The notes under the pieces are model-generated. The model saw nothing but the letters and a program-made list of their open reading frames with translations, was not told the DNA's origin and did not search any database. A program made the translations under genes and the position numbers. Positions 1 through 8,720 of a DNA stretch of 64,000 bases are shown here, one piece after another. The DNA comes from Pseudomonadota bacterium (GTDB lineage Bacteria; Pseudomonadota; Alphaproteobacteria; Rhizobiales; Devosiaceae). The DNA lies in contig JAEWBN010000022.1 of assembly GCA_023391095.1 (NCBI GenBank), positions 434,001 to 498,000 of the forward strand, in the 5' to 3' direction. The stretch's first letter is position 1, and the number at the start of each line of letters is the position of its first letter.

Positions 1-1
1 C

Positions 2-67
2 TTCGGGTCGAACTATCAGGCCCAGACGCTCAAGCTGTCGAAGCACTTCAGGGCGTTTGAGGGATAA
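2..67 (+). CDS. 3' end of an unidentified CDS (partial)
   Basis: Only about 21 C-terminal residues are in the window, ending FRAFEG and a TAA stop. The open frame reaches the left edge, but 66 bases cannot prove coding. I do not recognise the protein. It would converge on frcA, and a hairpin lies between the two stops. Confidence 0.4.
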   Translation, partial: FGSNYQAQTLKLSKHFRAFEG

Positions 68-72
68 AAAAA

Positions 73-98
73 CCGGCGATGCGGGGGCGCATCGCCGG
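73..98 (-). terminator. Intrinsic terminator of the frc operon
   Basis: A perfect 11-bp stem (CCGGCGATGCG with its complement) has a 4-nt loop. On the minus strand it is followed by a run of seven T (the A run at 66-72 on the plus strand). It lies 38 nt beyond the frcA stop, so it ends the minus-strand operon. The plus-strand side has no T run. Confidence 0.85.
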
Positions 99-136
99 CC
101 TCATGTCCAGCGGGAGGACTTCGCCGGAAAAGCTGG

Positions 137-916
137 TCAGGCGGCCGTTGCTGCCAAGCCCGGGGCAGGCTTGGCGCCGGTCATGAAGGCCACCGCGTCG
201 GACATGGTATAGTCCTTGGGGTCGATGACGCAGAGGCGGCGGCCGAGGCGGTGCACGTGGATGCGGTTGGCCACTTCAAACACATGCGGCATGTTGTGGC
301 TGATCAGGATGATCGGGATGCCGCGGGCGCGGACGTCCTGGATCAGATCGAGGACGCGGCGGGACTCCTTGACGCCCAGAGCGGCGGTCGGCTCGTCGAG
401 AATGATGACCTTGGAGCCGAAGGCTGCGGCGCGCGCCACGGCCACGCCCTGGCGCTGACCACCCGAGAGGGTTTCCACTGCCTGGTTGATGTTCTGGATG
501 GTCATCAGGCCCAGCTCATTGAGCTTTTCGCGAGCAATCCGCTCCATGGCCGGCCGGTCGAGCTGGCGCAGGACTGAGCCCATGAAACCGGGTTTGCGCA
601 GCTCGCGGCCCATGAACATGTTGTCGGCAATCGATAGAGCCGGGGACATGGCCAAGGTTTGGTAGACGGTTTCGACGCCCGCCATGCGGGCTTCGATGGG
701 TGAGGCGAACTCGATTTTCTTGCCTTCGAGGAAGATGTCGCCGCTATCGGGACGGATGGCGCCCGACAGGGCCTTGATGAGCGAGGACTTGCCCGCTCCA
801 TTGTCGCCGATGACGGCGAGGATTTCGCCGGGCATGAGATCGAAATCGCAATTGTCGAGCGCGGTGACGCGGCCATAGCGCTTGTTGAGACTGCGGGCGG
901 AAAGAATGGGTTCCAT
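137..916 (-). CDS. frcA: Fructose ABC transporter, ATP-binding protein FrcA
   Basis: This 259-aa single-domain ABC ATPase would energise sugar import at the inner membrane. Visible motifs are Walker A GDNGAGKS (residues 37-44), signature LSGGQRQ (about 145) and Walker B IILDEP (about 168), followed by a switch His in LISHNMPH. The stretch around the signature (TIQNINQAVETLSGGQ) is typical of rhizobial FrcA. Most sugar ATPases of this class carry two ATPase domains; FrcA has one, as here. A longer open frame exists upstream, but the ATG at 916 overlaps the frcC stop by one base (TGATG), which indicates translational coupling. It is the last gene of frcB-frcC-frcA. Confidence 0.93.
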   Translation of the reverse strand: MEPILSARSLNKRYGRVTALDNCDFDLMPGEILAVIGDNGAGKSSLIKALSGAIRPDSGDIFLEGKKIEFASPIEARMAGVETVYQTLAMSPALSIADNMFMGRELRKPGFMGSVLRQLDRPAMERIAREKLNELGLMTIQNINQAVETLSGGQRQGVAVARAAAFGSKVIILDEPTAALGVKESRRVLDLIQDVRARGIPIILISHNMPHVFEVANRIHVHRLGRRLCVIDPKDYTMSDAVAFMTGAKPAPGLAATAA

Positions 917-1974
917 CAGGCAGACACCTTTCTGATCCACTGGTCGATGGCCACGGCGGCAATGATGAGAGCGCCGATAAGGAGATAGGTCCACTGGGCG
1001 TCGGCCCCGAGGAGCCGGAGGCCCAGCGAGAAGACACCGACGATCAGGGCGCCGAAGAACATGCCGAGGATCGAGCCGCGACCGCCAAAGAGCGAGATGC
1101 CGCCGATCACCACCGCAGTGATGGATTCGATATTGGCTGACTGGCCGGAGGTGGGCGAGACCGAGCCGATTCGGCCGATCAGCACCCAGCCGGCAAAGGC
1201 GCAGATGAGGCCGGAGAGCATATAGACGGAGATGAGGATTTTCCTGGTGTTCACACCCGAAAGCGCAGCGGCGTCTGGATCATCGCCCACCGCATAGACG
1301 TGACGCCCCCAGGCCGTGTGCTTGAGCACATAGGCGAGCACCAGAACCAGGAGGATGAAGAAGATCACGCCATAGGTGAAAACCGCGCCGCCGACATTGA
1401 AGGACTTGCCGAAGAATTGCAGCAGCGGCGCCTGCGCCTCGATTTCCTGGGCGCGGATGGTTTCGTTGCCGGAATAAAGGAAGTTGGTGGCGAGCGCGAT
1501 CTGCCAGATGCCCAGGGTCACGATAAAGGGCGGCAGCTTGATGCGGGCGATCAGCCAGCCATTGATGAAGCCGATAAAAGTGCCAACGGCGAGGCCACAG
1601 GCAATGGCGACGGCGGGCGGAAGACCGAGCTTGAAGGTCAATTGGCCCATGACCACCGAGCTCAGCACCATGATGGCGCCAACCGAAAGATCGATGCCGG
1701 CGGTGAGAATGACCAGCGACTGCGCGGCGCCCACAATGCCGACAATGGCGACCTGCTGGAGAATGAGGGTCAGCGCAAAGGTCGAGAAGAATTTGGTGCC
1801 CAGCAACGCCCCGAAGACGGCGATGGACAAGACAAGGACAATCAGCGGCACGAGCGCCGGATTGGAATGAAGGGCATGCTGGATGCGTGAGAGCAGGGTC
1901 TGTTCGTGCTCGAAGCTGGCGACTGTCTCGCTCCGCGCGATCAGCCCCTGCTCGGCTTCCGAAGGGTTCGTCAT
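916..1974 (-). CDS. frcC: Fructose ABC transporter, permease FrcC
   Basis: This 352-aa permease of the ribose/xylose (BPD_transp_2) family forms the membrane channel of the FrcBCA importer. It has a hydrophilic N-terminus of about 50 residues, then roughly eight to ten hydrophobic segments. Family hallmarks are the LTAGIDLSVGAIM motif and the C-terminal GGISLFGGRGS loop that contacts the ATPase. I chose the ATG at 1974 because a strong GGGGAGGA Shine-Dalgarno precedes it; an in-frame start 36 bases upstream has none. A hairpin separates it from frcB, and its stop overlaps the frcA start. Confidence 0.92.
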   Translation of the reverse strand: MTNPSEAEQGLIARSETVASFEHEQTLLSRIQHALHSNPALVPLIVLVLSIAVFGALLGTKFFSTFALTLILQQVAIVGIVGAAQSLVILTAGIDLSVGAIMVLSSVVMGQLTFKLGLPPAVAIACGLAVGTFIGFINGWLIARIKLPPFIVTLGIWQIALATNFLYSGNETIRAQEIEAQAPLLQFFGKSFNVGGAVFTYGVIFFILLVLVLAYVLKHTAWGRHVYAVGDDPDAAALSGVNTRKILISVYMLSGLICAFAGWVLIGRIGSVSPTSGQSANIESITAVVIGGISLFGGRGSILGMFFGALIVGVFSLGLRLLGADAQWTYLLIGALIIAAVAIDQWIRKVSA

Positions 1975-1998
1975 GGGCGTTCCTCCCCAGGCGATGGC

Positions 1999-2020
1999 GG
2001 AGACGGGCAAGCCCGTCTCC
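1999..2020 (-). other. Intercistronic hairpin between frcB and frcC
   Basis: A perfect 10-bp inverted repeat (GGAGACGGGC and its complement, 2-nt spacer) lies between the frcB stop and the frcC ribosome site. It has no T run, so it is unlikely to be a full terminator. Such hairpins after binding-protein genes commonly protect the upstream mRNA from 3' decay, which would give more FrcB than FrcC or FrcA. That role is inferred. Confidence 0.7.
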
Positions 2021-2045
2021 CCGGGATGTTAACGGGAGGGGCTGA

Positions 2046-3059
2046 TCAGCCCCAGCAGAGATTTGTGCCTTCGGTGCTGTCGATAGAGTCGACGCCTTCC
2101 ACCGGCTCATCTGTCACCAGCGCCACGCCGGTATCGAAGAAGTCCTTGCCCTCGGTCGGTGCCGGCTTGGTGCCGCTGTCGGCCCAGGCCTTGATGGCTT
2201 CGACGCCGAGCGCGGCCATCTGCAGCGGATATTGCTGGGAGGTTGCGCCGATGACGCCATCCTTGACGTTGGCAACGCCCGGGCAGCCGCCGTCGACCGA
2301 CACGATCAGCACGTCATTCTCGCGGCCGAAGGATTTGAGGGCTTCATAGGCACCGGCGGCGGATGGTTCGTTGATCGTATAGACGACGTTGATGGACGGG
2401 TCCTTGGTGAGGAGATTTTCCATGGCCTTGCGGCCGCCCTCTTCATTGCCCGAGGTCACGTCGTGGCCAACGATGCGCGGATCGGTCTCGTCGCCCCATT
2501 TGTTGGGATCACCCAGTTCGATGCCGAAACCCTGGAGGAACCCCTGATTGCGCAGCACGTCCACGGTGGGCTGGCTGATGCCCAGGTTCAGCATGGCGAT
2601 CTTGGCATTGGCGGCTTCATCGCCCAGGCGTGCAGCGGCCCATTTGCCGATCAGTTCGCCCGCGAGAAAGTTGTCGGTGGCGAAGGTGGCGTCGGCGGCG
2701 TCGATCGGGGTGAGCGGGGTGTCGAGCGCAATGACGACGAGGCCGGCATCACGCGCCTGCTGCACGGACTGCACGATGGCCGAGGTGTCCGATGCGGTGA
2801 TCAGGATGCCCTTGGCGCCATCGGCAATGCAGGTTTCCACCGCGGCAACCTGGGTTTCGTGATCGCCGTCGATGCGACCGGCATAGGACTTCAGAGTCAC
2901 ACCCAGTTCAGCGGCCTTGGCTTCGGCGCCTTCCTTCATCTTGACGAAGAAGGGGTTGGTGTCGGTCTTGGTGATGAGGCAGACGCTGACGTCCTGCGCC
3001 ATGGCAGCAGGGGTCATGGCGGCCAGGCACAGAGCCGTGCCCAAAAGCAGCTTCTTCAC
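2046..3059 (-). CDS. frcB: Fructose ABC transporter, periplasmic binding protein FrcB
   Basis: This 337-aa periplasmic sugar-binding protein of the ribose-binding (Peripla_BP_4) family delivers fructose, and possibly ribose or mannose, to FrcC. A signal peptide spans residues 1-21 with the cleavage site AMA before QDVS. The N-terminal segment CLITKTDTNPFFVKMKEG and the hinge motifs TINEPSAAGAYEALK and SVDGGCPGV match the S. meliloti FrcB family as I recall it. The start is a GTG at 3059 with GGGAGAA about 8 nt upstream; a longer open frame lacks a ribosome site. It is the first gene of the operon, divergent from the ROK regulator. Confidence 0.94.
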   Translation of the reverse strand: MKKLLLGTALCLAAMTPAAMAQDVSVCLITKTDTNPFFVKMKEGAEAKAAELGVTLKSYAGRIDGDHETQVAAVETCIADGAKGILITASDTSAIVQSVQQARDAGLVVIALDTPLTPIDAADATFATDNFLAGELIGKWAAARLGDEAANAKIAMLNLGISQPTVDVLRNQGFLQGFGIELGDPNKWGDETDPRIVGHDVTSGNEEGGRKAMENLLTKDPSINVVYTINEPSAAGAYEALKSFGRENDVLIVSVDGGCPGVANVKDGVIGATSQQYPLQMAALGVEAIKAWADSGTKPAPTEGKDFFDTGVALVTDEPVEGVDSIDSTEGTNLCWG

Positions 3060-3170
3060 GATTGTTCTCCCTTTTCCGGCGCCGTTCGACCTGAGGCTCC
3101 TCCCCGGAAACGGCGTGGTTGCTTGATTGCACGGCCTTATCGTGTCGAGCTTTCCCAAAGCCGTCAATAT

Positions 3171-3189
3171 ATAAATCTAGTTTATTTAT
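3171..3189. promoter_or_regulatory. AT-rich inverted repeat in the frcB/ROK divergent promoter
   Basis: Within GC-rich DNA the divergent intergenic region holds an AT-rich patch. It contains ATAAAT, 7 nt, ATTTAT, followed by tandem TTTA units to about 3195. The position suits the operator of the adjacent ROK regulator or overlapping divergent promoters. Assignment to that regulator is inference. Confidence 0.45.
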
Positions 3190-3232
3190 TTATTTGAGAC
3201 GGACCATCTTCCGCGATGCAGAAGTCGTCACT

Positions 3233-4435
3233 ATGGTGCCCGCCATGGAGAGTGCAGTGATCAGATCGCTAAGCCTGGGGGTCAACCAGAGCGGGGTGCG
3301 CGACTATAACGAGCGCCTGCTGCTGACGCTGTTGCAGCGAAATGGTCCTATGGCAGGCAGCGAGCTTGCGCGCCTTGCAAACCTTTCTCCGCAAACAATT
3401 TCCATCATCCTGCGGGAAATGGAGGCCGAGGGCATTCTGGCGCGCGGCGCGCCGGTTAAAGGCAAGGTGGGCAAGCCGTCGATCCCCATGAGTCTGGCTG
3501 AAGACGGCGTGCTGTCCTTCGGCTGCAAGATCGGGCGCCGGAGCGCCACCCTGCTCCTTGCCGACTTCTGCGGAACCGTCCGGCATGAGATCCAGAATAC
3601 TTATGCCTATCCCCTGCCGGGAGCGATTTTCCAATTCCTTCGGGATGGCATTGAAACGATTCTGGCCAAATGCACGCCCGAACAGCGCAAGCGCATCTGC
3701 GGCATCGGCATTGGCATGCCGTTCGAGCTCTGGCGCTGGAATGAACAGGTGGGCGCGCCGCCGGCCGAGTTCGCCGCCTGGAAGGACGTGGATTTCGCCA
3801 TGGAACTGGCGCGATTTACAGACCTGCCAGTGCAGGTCGTGAACGATGCGACGGCCGGCTGTCAGGCCGAGCATATCTATGGCCGCGGCAAGGAATTCCG
3901 CGACTATGCCTATTTCTTTATCGGCGCCTTTATCGGCGGCGGCATCGTGCTCAACCATTCCGTCTATCAGGGCCATCACGGCAATGCCGGGGCGCTGGGG
4001 TCGCTGCGCAGTTTCGGCCCGCAGGGCGAAAGCCAGCAACTGATCGACACCGCTTCGATTCATCTTCTGGAGACGCGGTTGCGCGAGCATGGCGAAAATC
4101 CGGGCGACCTGTGGACCCAGCCGCAGGACTGGAGCCGGTTTTCCCGCTATGTCGAGCCGTGGCTGGGGCGAACGGCGCAGGAACTGGCCCGCGCCAGCCT
4201 TTCGGTCTGCGCCGTCATCGACTTCGAAGCCATCCTGATCGACGGAGCTTTTCCCGAGACGGTCAAGCACGAACTGGTGGAGCGCACGCGGCGTTATCTC
4301 GTCAATCAGGATATGCGCGGGCTGATCGCGCCACGCATCGAGGCAGGCGCCGTGGGCGGCAATGCGCGCGCTATCGGTGCTGCTGCAAGCCCTCTGTTCG
4401 AGCGGTATTTCATGAACGGGAATATCCGGCTGTAG
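3233..4435 (+). CDS. ROK-family transcriptional regulator (FrcR-like)
   Basis: About 400 aa. An N-terminal winged helix-turn-helix (GSELARLANLSPQTISIILREMEAEGIL, residues about 40-70) is joined to a ROK sugar-kinase-like domain. The latter shows VVNDATAGCQAEH and FIGAFIGGGIVLN, typical of the phosphate/sugar-binding fold. The usual ROK zinc motif (CxCGxxGC) is absent; the corresponding stretch reads GNAGALGSLRSFGPQG, which is common in DNA-binding ROK proteins. It is divergent from frcB, so it probably controls fructose uptake. Start choice is uncertain: ATGs at 3233 and 3245 are both possible and neither has a clear ribosome site. Confidence 0.85.
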   Translation: MVPAMESAVIRSLSLGVNQSGVRDYNERLLLTLLQRNGPMAGSELARLANLSPQTISIILREMEAEGILARGAPVKGKVGKPSIPMSLAEDGVLSFGCKIGRRSATLLLADFCGTVRHEIQNTYAYPLPGAIFQFLRDGIETILAKCTPEQRKRICGIGIGMPFELWRWNEQVGAPPAEFAAWKDVDFAMELARFTDLPVQVVNDATAGCQAEHIYGRGKEFRDYAYFFIGAFIGGGIVLNHSVYQGHHGNAGALGSLRSFGPQGESQQLIDTASIHLLETRLREHGENPGDLWTQPQDWSRFSRYVEPWLGRTAQELARASLSVCAVIDFEAILIDGAFPETVKHELVERTRRYLVNQDMRGLIAPRIEAGAVGGNARAIGAAASPLFERYFMNGNIRL

Positions 4436-4465
4436 TGAGGCTGCTGGGCTGCGAGATAGGCGCGA

Positions 4466-4545
4466 TAGCACCCCCTCCGAGCTACGCTAGGCCCTGCGGG
4501 CCAAGCTCCGCTTGCCCCCCCCGTGAAGGGGGAGGTGAAGTGCGG
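4466..4545. repeat. Intergenic palindromic (REP-like) element
   Basis: Between two converging genes lies a GC-rich stretch with short nested inverted repeats: CCCCCTCC paired with GGGGGAGG, around GGCCCTGCGGGCC and AGCTCCGCTTG. It resembles the short intergenic repeats frequent in Rhizobiales and is similar in style, though not in full sequence, to the element at 32801-32877. It may also end transcription of both genes. Confidence 0.45.
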
Positions 4546-4551
4546 TGTGTG

Positions 4552-5607
4552 CTATTGCACGGTGGCAGCCGCTGCCGGGCGAGGACCGTCGAAGTTGTGG
4601 CAGCGCACAAAGTGGCCGTTACCGAGCGGGGTCGGGCCCGGCATGACCTGCCGGCAGATGTCGGTGGCGCGGGGGCAGCGGGACACGAAGGGGCAGCCCT
4701 TGCTGTCGCGGGTCCAGAGCGGGATGTCGACGGCGCGCCGCGTGTGATTGGCCGCAATCTTGCGGTTAGGATTGGGCACGGACTCGATCAGGAGCTGGGT
4801 ATAGGGGTGGCGGGGGTTGTCGGTGATCTCCTGACTGGGCCCCTGCTCCACGATATGGCCGGCATACATGACGGCGGTATCTTCGGCGAAGTAGCGTGCC
4901 GTGGCGATATCGTGGGTGATATAGAGAGCGGCGAGATTGCGCTGCTGCTTGAGGTCTTCGAGCAGGTTGAGGATGCCCAGCCGCACCGAGACGTCCAGCA
5001 TGGACGTGGGCTCGTCGGCGAGCAGGACATCGGGCTGCACCGAGAGCGCTCGGGCAATGGCGACGCGCTGGCGCTGCCCGCCCGAGAGTTCATGCGGGCG
5101 GCGGGCGAGATAGTCAGCAGCAGGCCGCAATCCGACGCTCTCGAGCAGGGTCAGCATCTCCTCGCGCACCGCCTTGCCCCTAATTTCGGTGCGATGCAGA
5201 CGCAGCGGACGTTCGAGATGGTAGCCGATGGACTGAGTGGGATTGAGCGAGCCGAAGGGGTCCTGGAACACCATCTGCACTTCTGAGCGATATTGCTGCA
5301 GGCGCGGCCCCTTGAAGCCAGCAATATCCTCGCCGCGGAAGCGGATGGCCCCGCGCGTGGCTTCATAGGCACCGGCCAGCATGCGGGCGCAGGTGGATTT
5401 GCCCGAGCCGGACTCGCCCACGAGAGCCAGCGCCCGGCCTTTGACCAGACGCAGCGACACGCCTGAAAGCGCCCGCAGATAGGTGTGGTTGAAGAAGGCA
5501 CCGCCCAGGACAAATTCCTTGTCGACGCTGTCCATTTCAATGACGGGCGTGTCCAAGGGAGTGGTCGTGCCGGGCGTGGTGGCCGCCTCTAGTTCAGCAA
5601 GTGACAT
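4552..5607 (-). CDS. Peptide/oligosaccharide-type ABC transporter, ATP-binding protein (DppF/OppF-like)
   Basis: 351 aa, second ATPase of the importer. Walker A GESGSGKS (residues 64-71), signature LSGGQRQRVAIARAL and Walker B LLADEPTSMLD are intact. The C-terminal oligopeptide/dipeptide extension with cysteines (GCPFVSRCPRATDIC) marks the Opp/Dpp class. The ATG at 5607 overlaps the upstream ATPase gene by 19 nt; a longer open frame would overlap it by about 100 nt. The operon is headed by a LacI regulator, and Opp-type importers under LacI control usually carry oligosaccharides (for example cellobiose or alpha-galactosides), so a sugar substrate is more likely than peptides. That is inference. 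Confidence 0.9.
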   Translation of the reverse strand: MSLAELEAATTPGTTTPLDTPVIEMDSVDKEFVLGGAFFNHTYLRALSGVSLRLVKGRALALVGESGSGKSTCARMLAGAYEATRGAIRFRGEDIAGFKGPRLQQYRSEVQMVFQDPFGSLNPTQSIGYHLERPLRLHRTEIRGKAVREEMLTLLESVGLRPAADYLARRPHELSGGQRQRVAIARALSVQPDVLLADEPTSMLDVSVRLGILNLLEDLKQQRNLAALYITHDIATARYFAEDTAVMYAGHIVEQGPSQEITDNPRHPYTQLLIESVPNPNRKIAANHTRRAVDIPLWTRDSKGCPFVSRCPRATDICRQVMPGPTPLGNGHFVRCHNFDGPRPAAAATVQ

Positions 5608-6560
5608 GCGGCCTGGCTCCGGTGTTCTGGGTAGTAACGCAATTCGGGATTGTCCACGCGGCAGATGTCCATGGCGTGGGGGCAACGCGGGGCAAAGCGG
5701 CAGCCTTGCGGCAGCGAGCGCAGATCTGGCGGGGTGCCGGGAATGCCTTCGAGCCGGACGCGCGGCCCGGTGAGCGGCGGAAAGCTGTTGCCCAGGGCGC
5801 GCGTATAGGGGTGCTGGGGATTGGTGAGGATGGCCTCGGCGGGCGCGACCTCGACCAGTTCGCCCGAATACATCACGCCGATGCGGTCGCAGAATTCGAT
5901 CATCAGGCCCAGATCATGGGTGATGAAGAGCACCGAGAAGCCGAGGCGGCTCTTGAGCTCGACGATCTGCTCGATGATGTCGCGTTGCACCACAACGTCG
6001 AGTGCCGTGGTCGGCTCATCCATGATGATGAGCTTGGGACTAAGGGCAAGGGCGATGGCGATGCAGATGCGCTGGCGCATGCCGCCGGAGAACTGGTGGG
6101 GGTAGTCGTCGAGACGGGCGGGCGGAATGCCGACCAGCTCGAAAAGGCTAACGGCGCGGGCGCGGGCGCCCTCCTTGCCGAGGGTCGGCTCATGCGTCTC
6201 GATCACGTCCATGATCTGCTCGGAAACCGGGATGACCGGATTGAGCGCGTTCATGGCCGACTGGAAGACGAAGCTCACCTCGTTCCAGCGATAGGCCTTG
6301 AGGCGGGCCTTGTCGAATTTGAGCACGTCCTCGCCCTTGAGGCGGACCTGACCGCCAGACACGAGGCCCGGAAGGCGCGTGAGCCGCGCCAGGGCGAAGG
6401 CTACGGTGGACTTGCCGCAGCCGCTTTCCCCGGCAAGGCCAAAGGCCTCGCCTTCCCTTATATCGAAGTCGATGCCGTTGACGGCCCGGGCGACGGAATT
6501 TTCGCCCACATAATCGACGGTGAGGTTGCGAACCTCGATCAGCGCGCGATCAGAAGACAT
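5589..6560 (-). CDS. Peptide/oligosaccharide-type ABC transporter, ATP-binding protein (DppD/OppD-like)
   Basis: 323 aa, first ATPase of the importer. It shows Walker A GESGCGKS (44-51), Q-loop FVFQSAMNALNP, signature FSGGMRQRICIAIAL and Walker B LIIMDEPTTALD. The C-terminal oligopeptide domain has the paired cysteines of GCRFAPRCPHAMDIC. Its start at 6560 has a strong GGGGGAGGAG ribosome site and overlaps the permease stop by 11 nt, so the operon is translationally coupled. Confidence 0.92.
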   Translation of the reverse strand: MSSDRALIEVRNLTVDYVGENSVARAVNGIDFDIREGEAFGLAGESGCGKSTVAFALARLTRLPGLVSGGQVRLKGEDVLKFDKARLKAYRWNEVSFVFQSAMNALNPVIPVSEQIMDVIETHEPTLGKEGARARAVSLFELVGIPPARLDDYPHQFSGGMRQRICIAIALALSPKLIIMDEPTTALDVVVQRDIIEQIVELKSRLGFSVLFITHDLGLMIEFCDRIGVMYSGELVEVAPAEAILTNPQHPYTRALGNSFPPLTGPRVRLEGIPGTPPDLRSLPQGCRFAPRCPHAMDICRVDNPELRYYPEHRSQAACHLLN

Positions 6561-7587
6561 CGGCGCTCCTCCCCCGGCGTTTCAGGAATTTACGGATGAC
6601 GCCGATCTTGCGGCCGGCCTTAAGCTGAGGATTGGTGATCTCGTCGACGGCGAAGTTGACCATGACGAGAGCGGCACCGGTGAGCATGATGGCCACAGCC
6701 GGTGGCCAGATTTCCCACCAGGCGCCGCTCTGCAGAGCAAGGTTGGCCTGTGCCCAGAACAGCATCGTGCCCCAGGTGACGGCATTGGGATCGCCGAGGC
6801 CAATGAATTCCAGCGCGGCTTCGGCGAGGATTGCGGCGATGGTGCCGAGCACAAAGCCGCCCATGAAGAAGCTCAGCATGTTGGGGAAGATCTCCACCAG
6901 GACGATGCGCCACTTCTTTTCGCCCATGAGTTCTGCCGAAAGCACGAATTCGCGGGTGCGCAGGCTGAGAGTCTGGGTCCTTATGGTACGCGCCGACCAG
7001 CCCCAGCCCGTCAATGCCAAAACCAGGCCGATAACGGTGGGGCTGGCCTGCTCCACGAGCGTCGCTATGACGATGATGAGCGGTAAGCCCGGCAAGACCA
7101 GAATGACATTGACGAAGAAGGTCAGGATGTCGTCGACGCGCCCGCCGAAATAGCCAGCGGAAATACCGATGGCGAGGCCAATGGCTGCCGCGGCGATGCC
7201 GGCGCCAAAGCCCACCGCGAGGCTGACGCGCCCGCCATAGGAGAGCTGGGTGAAAACGTCCTTGCCCATGCGGGTTGTGCCCAACACGTGCTCATAGCTG
7301 GGCGCGACATGCGGTTTTCCAGCGCGCCGATTGGGATTGTAGTCGCTGAACACGGGCCCAAGGATTGAGAACAGCACCAGCGCGAGCAGGATGATGACGC
7401 CGGTCATGCCCTTGGGATTGGTGACAAAGGCAGCCACTGATGGCGGCAGCTTGCTGGTCCAGCCCGGCTTGGGCTTGACGCGCAATTCCTTCATCAGCTC
7501 GGCCTGGCTTGGGGCAGCGCTGGCGAGCGCTTCGCGATCAAGCCGGTCCATGAGGCTGAGGCCAGAGGTTTGGGTGATCTCGGTCAT
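6550..7587 (-). CDS. Peptide/oligosaccharide-type ABC transporter, permease (DppC-like)
   Basis: 345 aa inner-membrane permease. A long cytoplasmic N-terminus (about 65 residues) precedes the first membrane segment (GVIILLALVLFSILGPVFSDY). The BPD_transp_1 core follows with about five more segments and an EAA-type loop (SAELMGEKKWRIVLVEIFPNM). A long N-terminus before a proline-rich periplasmic segment is usual for DppC/OppC partners. It sits 3 nt downstream of the DppB-like gene. Confidence 0.9.
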   Translation of the reverse strand: MTEITQTSGLSLMDRLDREALASAAPSQAELMKELRVKPKPGWTSKLPPSVAAFVTNPKGMTGVIILLALVLFSILGPVFSDYNPNRRAGKPHVAPSYEHVLGTTRMGKDVFTQLSYGGRVSLAVGFGAGIAAAAIGLAIGISAGYFGGRVDDILTFFVNVILVLPGLPLIIVIATLVEQASPTVIGLVLALTGWGWSARTIRTQTLSLRTREFVLSAELMGEKKWRIVLVEIFPNMLSFFMGGFVLGTIAAILAEAALEFIGLGDPNAVTWGTMLFWAQANLALQSGAWWEIWPPAVAIMLTGAALVMVNFAVDEITNPQLKAGRKIGVIRKFLKRRGRSADVF

Positions 7588-7590
7588 GGG

Positions 7591-8565
7591 TCAGCCCTTT
7601 CTCAGCCGCGGGTCGAGAATGACATTGGCGATGTCCGACAGAAGATTGGCGACGAGCACCGACATGGTGAGCAGCAGCAACTGGCCCTGGATGAAGGAAT
7701 AGTCGCGGCTCTGGATGGCGGTGAAGGTGAATTTGCCCAGGCCCGGATAGTTGAAGACCTGTTCGGTGACGAGGGCACCTCCGAGTAGAAACCCGACCGA
7801 CAGCGCCAGCGAGGTGATCTGCGGCAGGATGGCGTTGCGGGCCACATAGCGGTAGCGGACGCGACGATCCGACAGACCCTTGGCGCGGGCAAGGATGACG
7901 AAATCCTCGTTGAGCAGATTGATCATCACATTGCGCATGCCCAGATGCCAGCCGCCAAAGCTGACGAGGAAAATGGACAGCACGGGCAAGGTGGCGTGAT
8001 AGAGCACGCTGCCGATAAATTTGAGGTCCCAGCCAGGCATCAGGCTCGGATCATGCGCGCGCCCCAGGGGGAACCATTTGAGCTGCAGCGAAAAGGCATA
8101 AAACAGCAGCAGCGCCACCACAGCCGGCGTGAAGGCATTGAGCATCACGTTGATGGGGGTGAAGAAGCTGTCGAAGAACCCACCGCGGTTCCAGGCCGCA
8201 TGCACGCCCATCATCGAGCCGATGACAAAGGCAAAGAAGATGGCGAGGCCGACAAGGACCAAGGTCCAGGTGGCGCCATAGAAGAGCAGCGACGCCGTAG
8301 GCTCGGGGAACTGAACGGTCGAAATGCCGAAATCGAACCGCAGGACCGATGCGAAATAGCTCAGATACTGCTCCCAAAGAGAGCCTGTATTGCCGTAGGC
8401 CTCGCGAATGGCCTGCACCTGCGCCTCATTCAATCGCCCCTGAAAGGACGCGATGATGCGCGCGGATGGATCGCCCGGCATGAGGCGGGGAATGAAGAAA
8501 TTGAGCGTCACCGCCAGAAAAAAGGCCGCGATGTAGAAGGCGAAACGCCGCAGCAGAAAAGTCAT
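7591..8565 (-). CDS. Peptide/oligosaccharide-type ABC transporter, permease (DppB-like)
   Basis: 324 aa, the DppB/OppB-type partner permease. The first membrane segment is near the N-terminus (RFAFYIAAFFLAVTLNFFIPRLMPGDP), with the conserved FxxPRLxPGDP pattern. About six membrane segments and an EAA loop (ILARAKGLSDRRVRYRYVARNAILP) follow. The start at 8565 has a GGAGGAC ribosome site. The gene is separated from the binding-protein gene by 155 nt. Confidence 0.9.
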   Translation of the reverse strand: MTFLLRRFAFYIAAFFLAVTLNFFIPRLMPGDPSARIIASFQGRLNEAQVQAIREAYGNTGSLWEQYLSYFASVLRFDFGISTVQFPEPTASLLFYGATWTLVLVGLAIFFAFVIGSMMGVHAAWNRGGFFDSFFTPINVMLNAFTPAVVALLLFYAFSLQLKWFPLGRAHDPSLMPGWDLKFIGSVLYHATLPVLSIFLVSFGGWHLGMRNVMINLLNEDFVILARAKGLSDRRVRYRYVARNAILPQITSLALSVGFLLGGALVTEQVFNYPGLGKFTFTAIQSRDYSFIQGQLLLLTMSVLVANLLSDIANVILDPRLRKG

Positions 8566-8720
8566 CCGAGCTGTCCTCCGTCAGTGCCGGGCGGGATTTA
8601 GGGAGGAAAACCCCGCCGCGACGGTCCGGCCCCGGATTCAGGACCGACCGGATGGTCGATCCTGCTGGGCCAGAGTGAAGGGGAGCCCACCGCAGCGAGC
8701 CCCCGCATTCATGCCTGCTC

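Noticed and set aside
3181..3195. TTTA tandem units as a phase-variable microsatellite
   Set aside because: Only about four units occur in an AT-rich promoter; an operator or promoter role is simpler.
8566..8720. Possible terminator or attenuator between binding-protein and permease genes
   Set aside because: Short GC-rich inverted repeats exist but no stable stem with a T run; I cannot support a feature.
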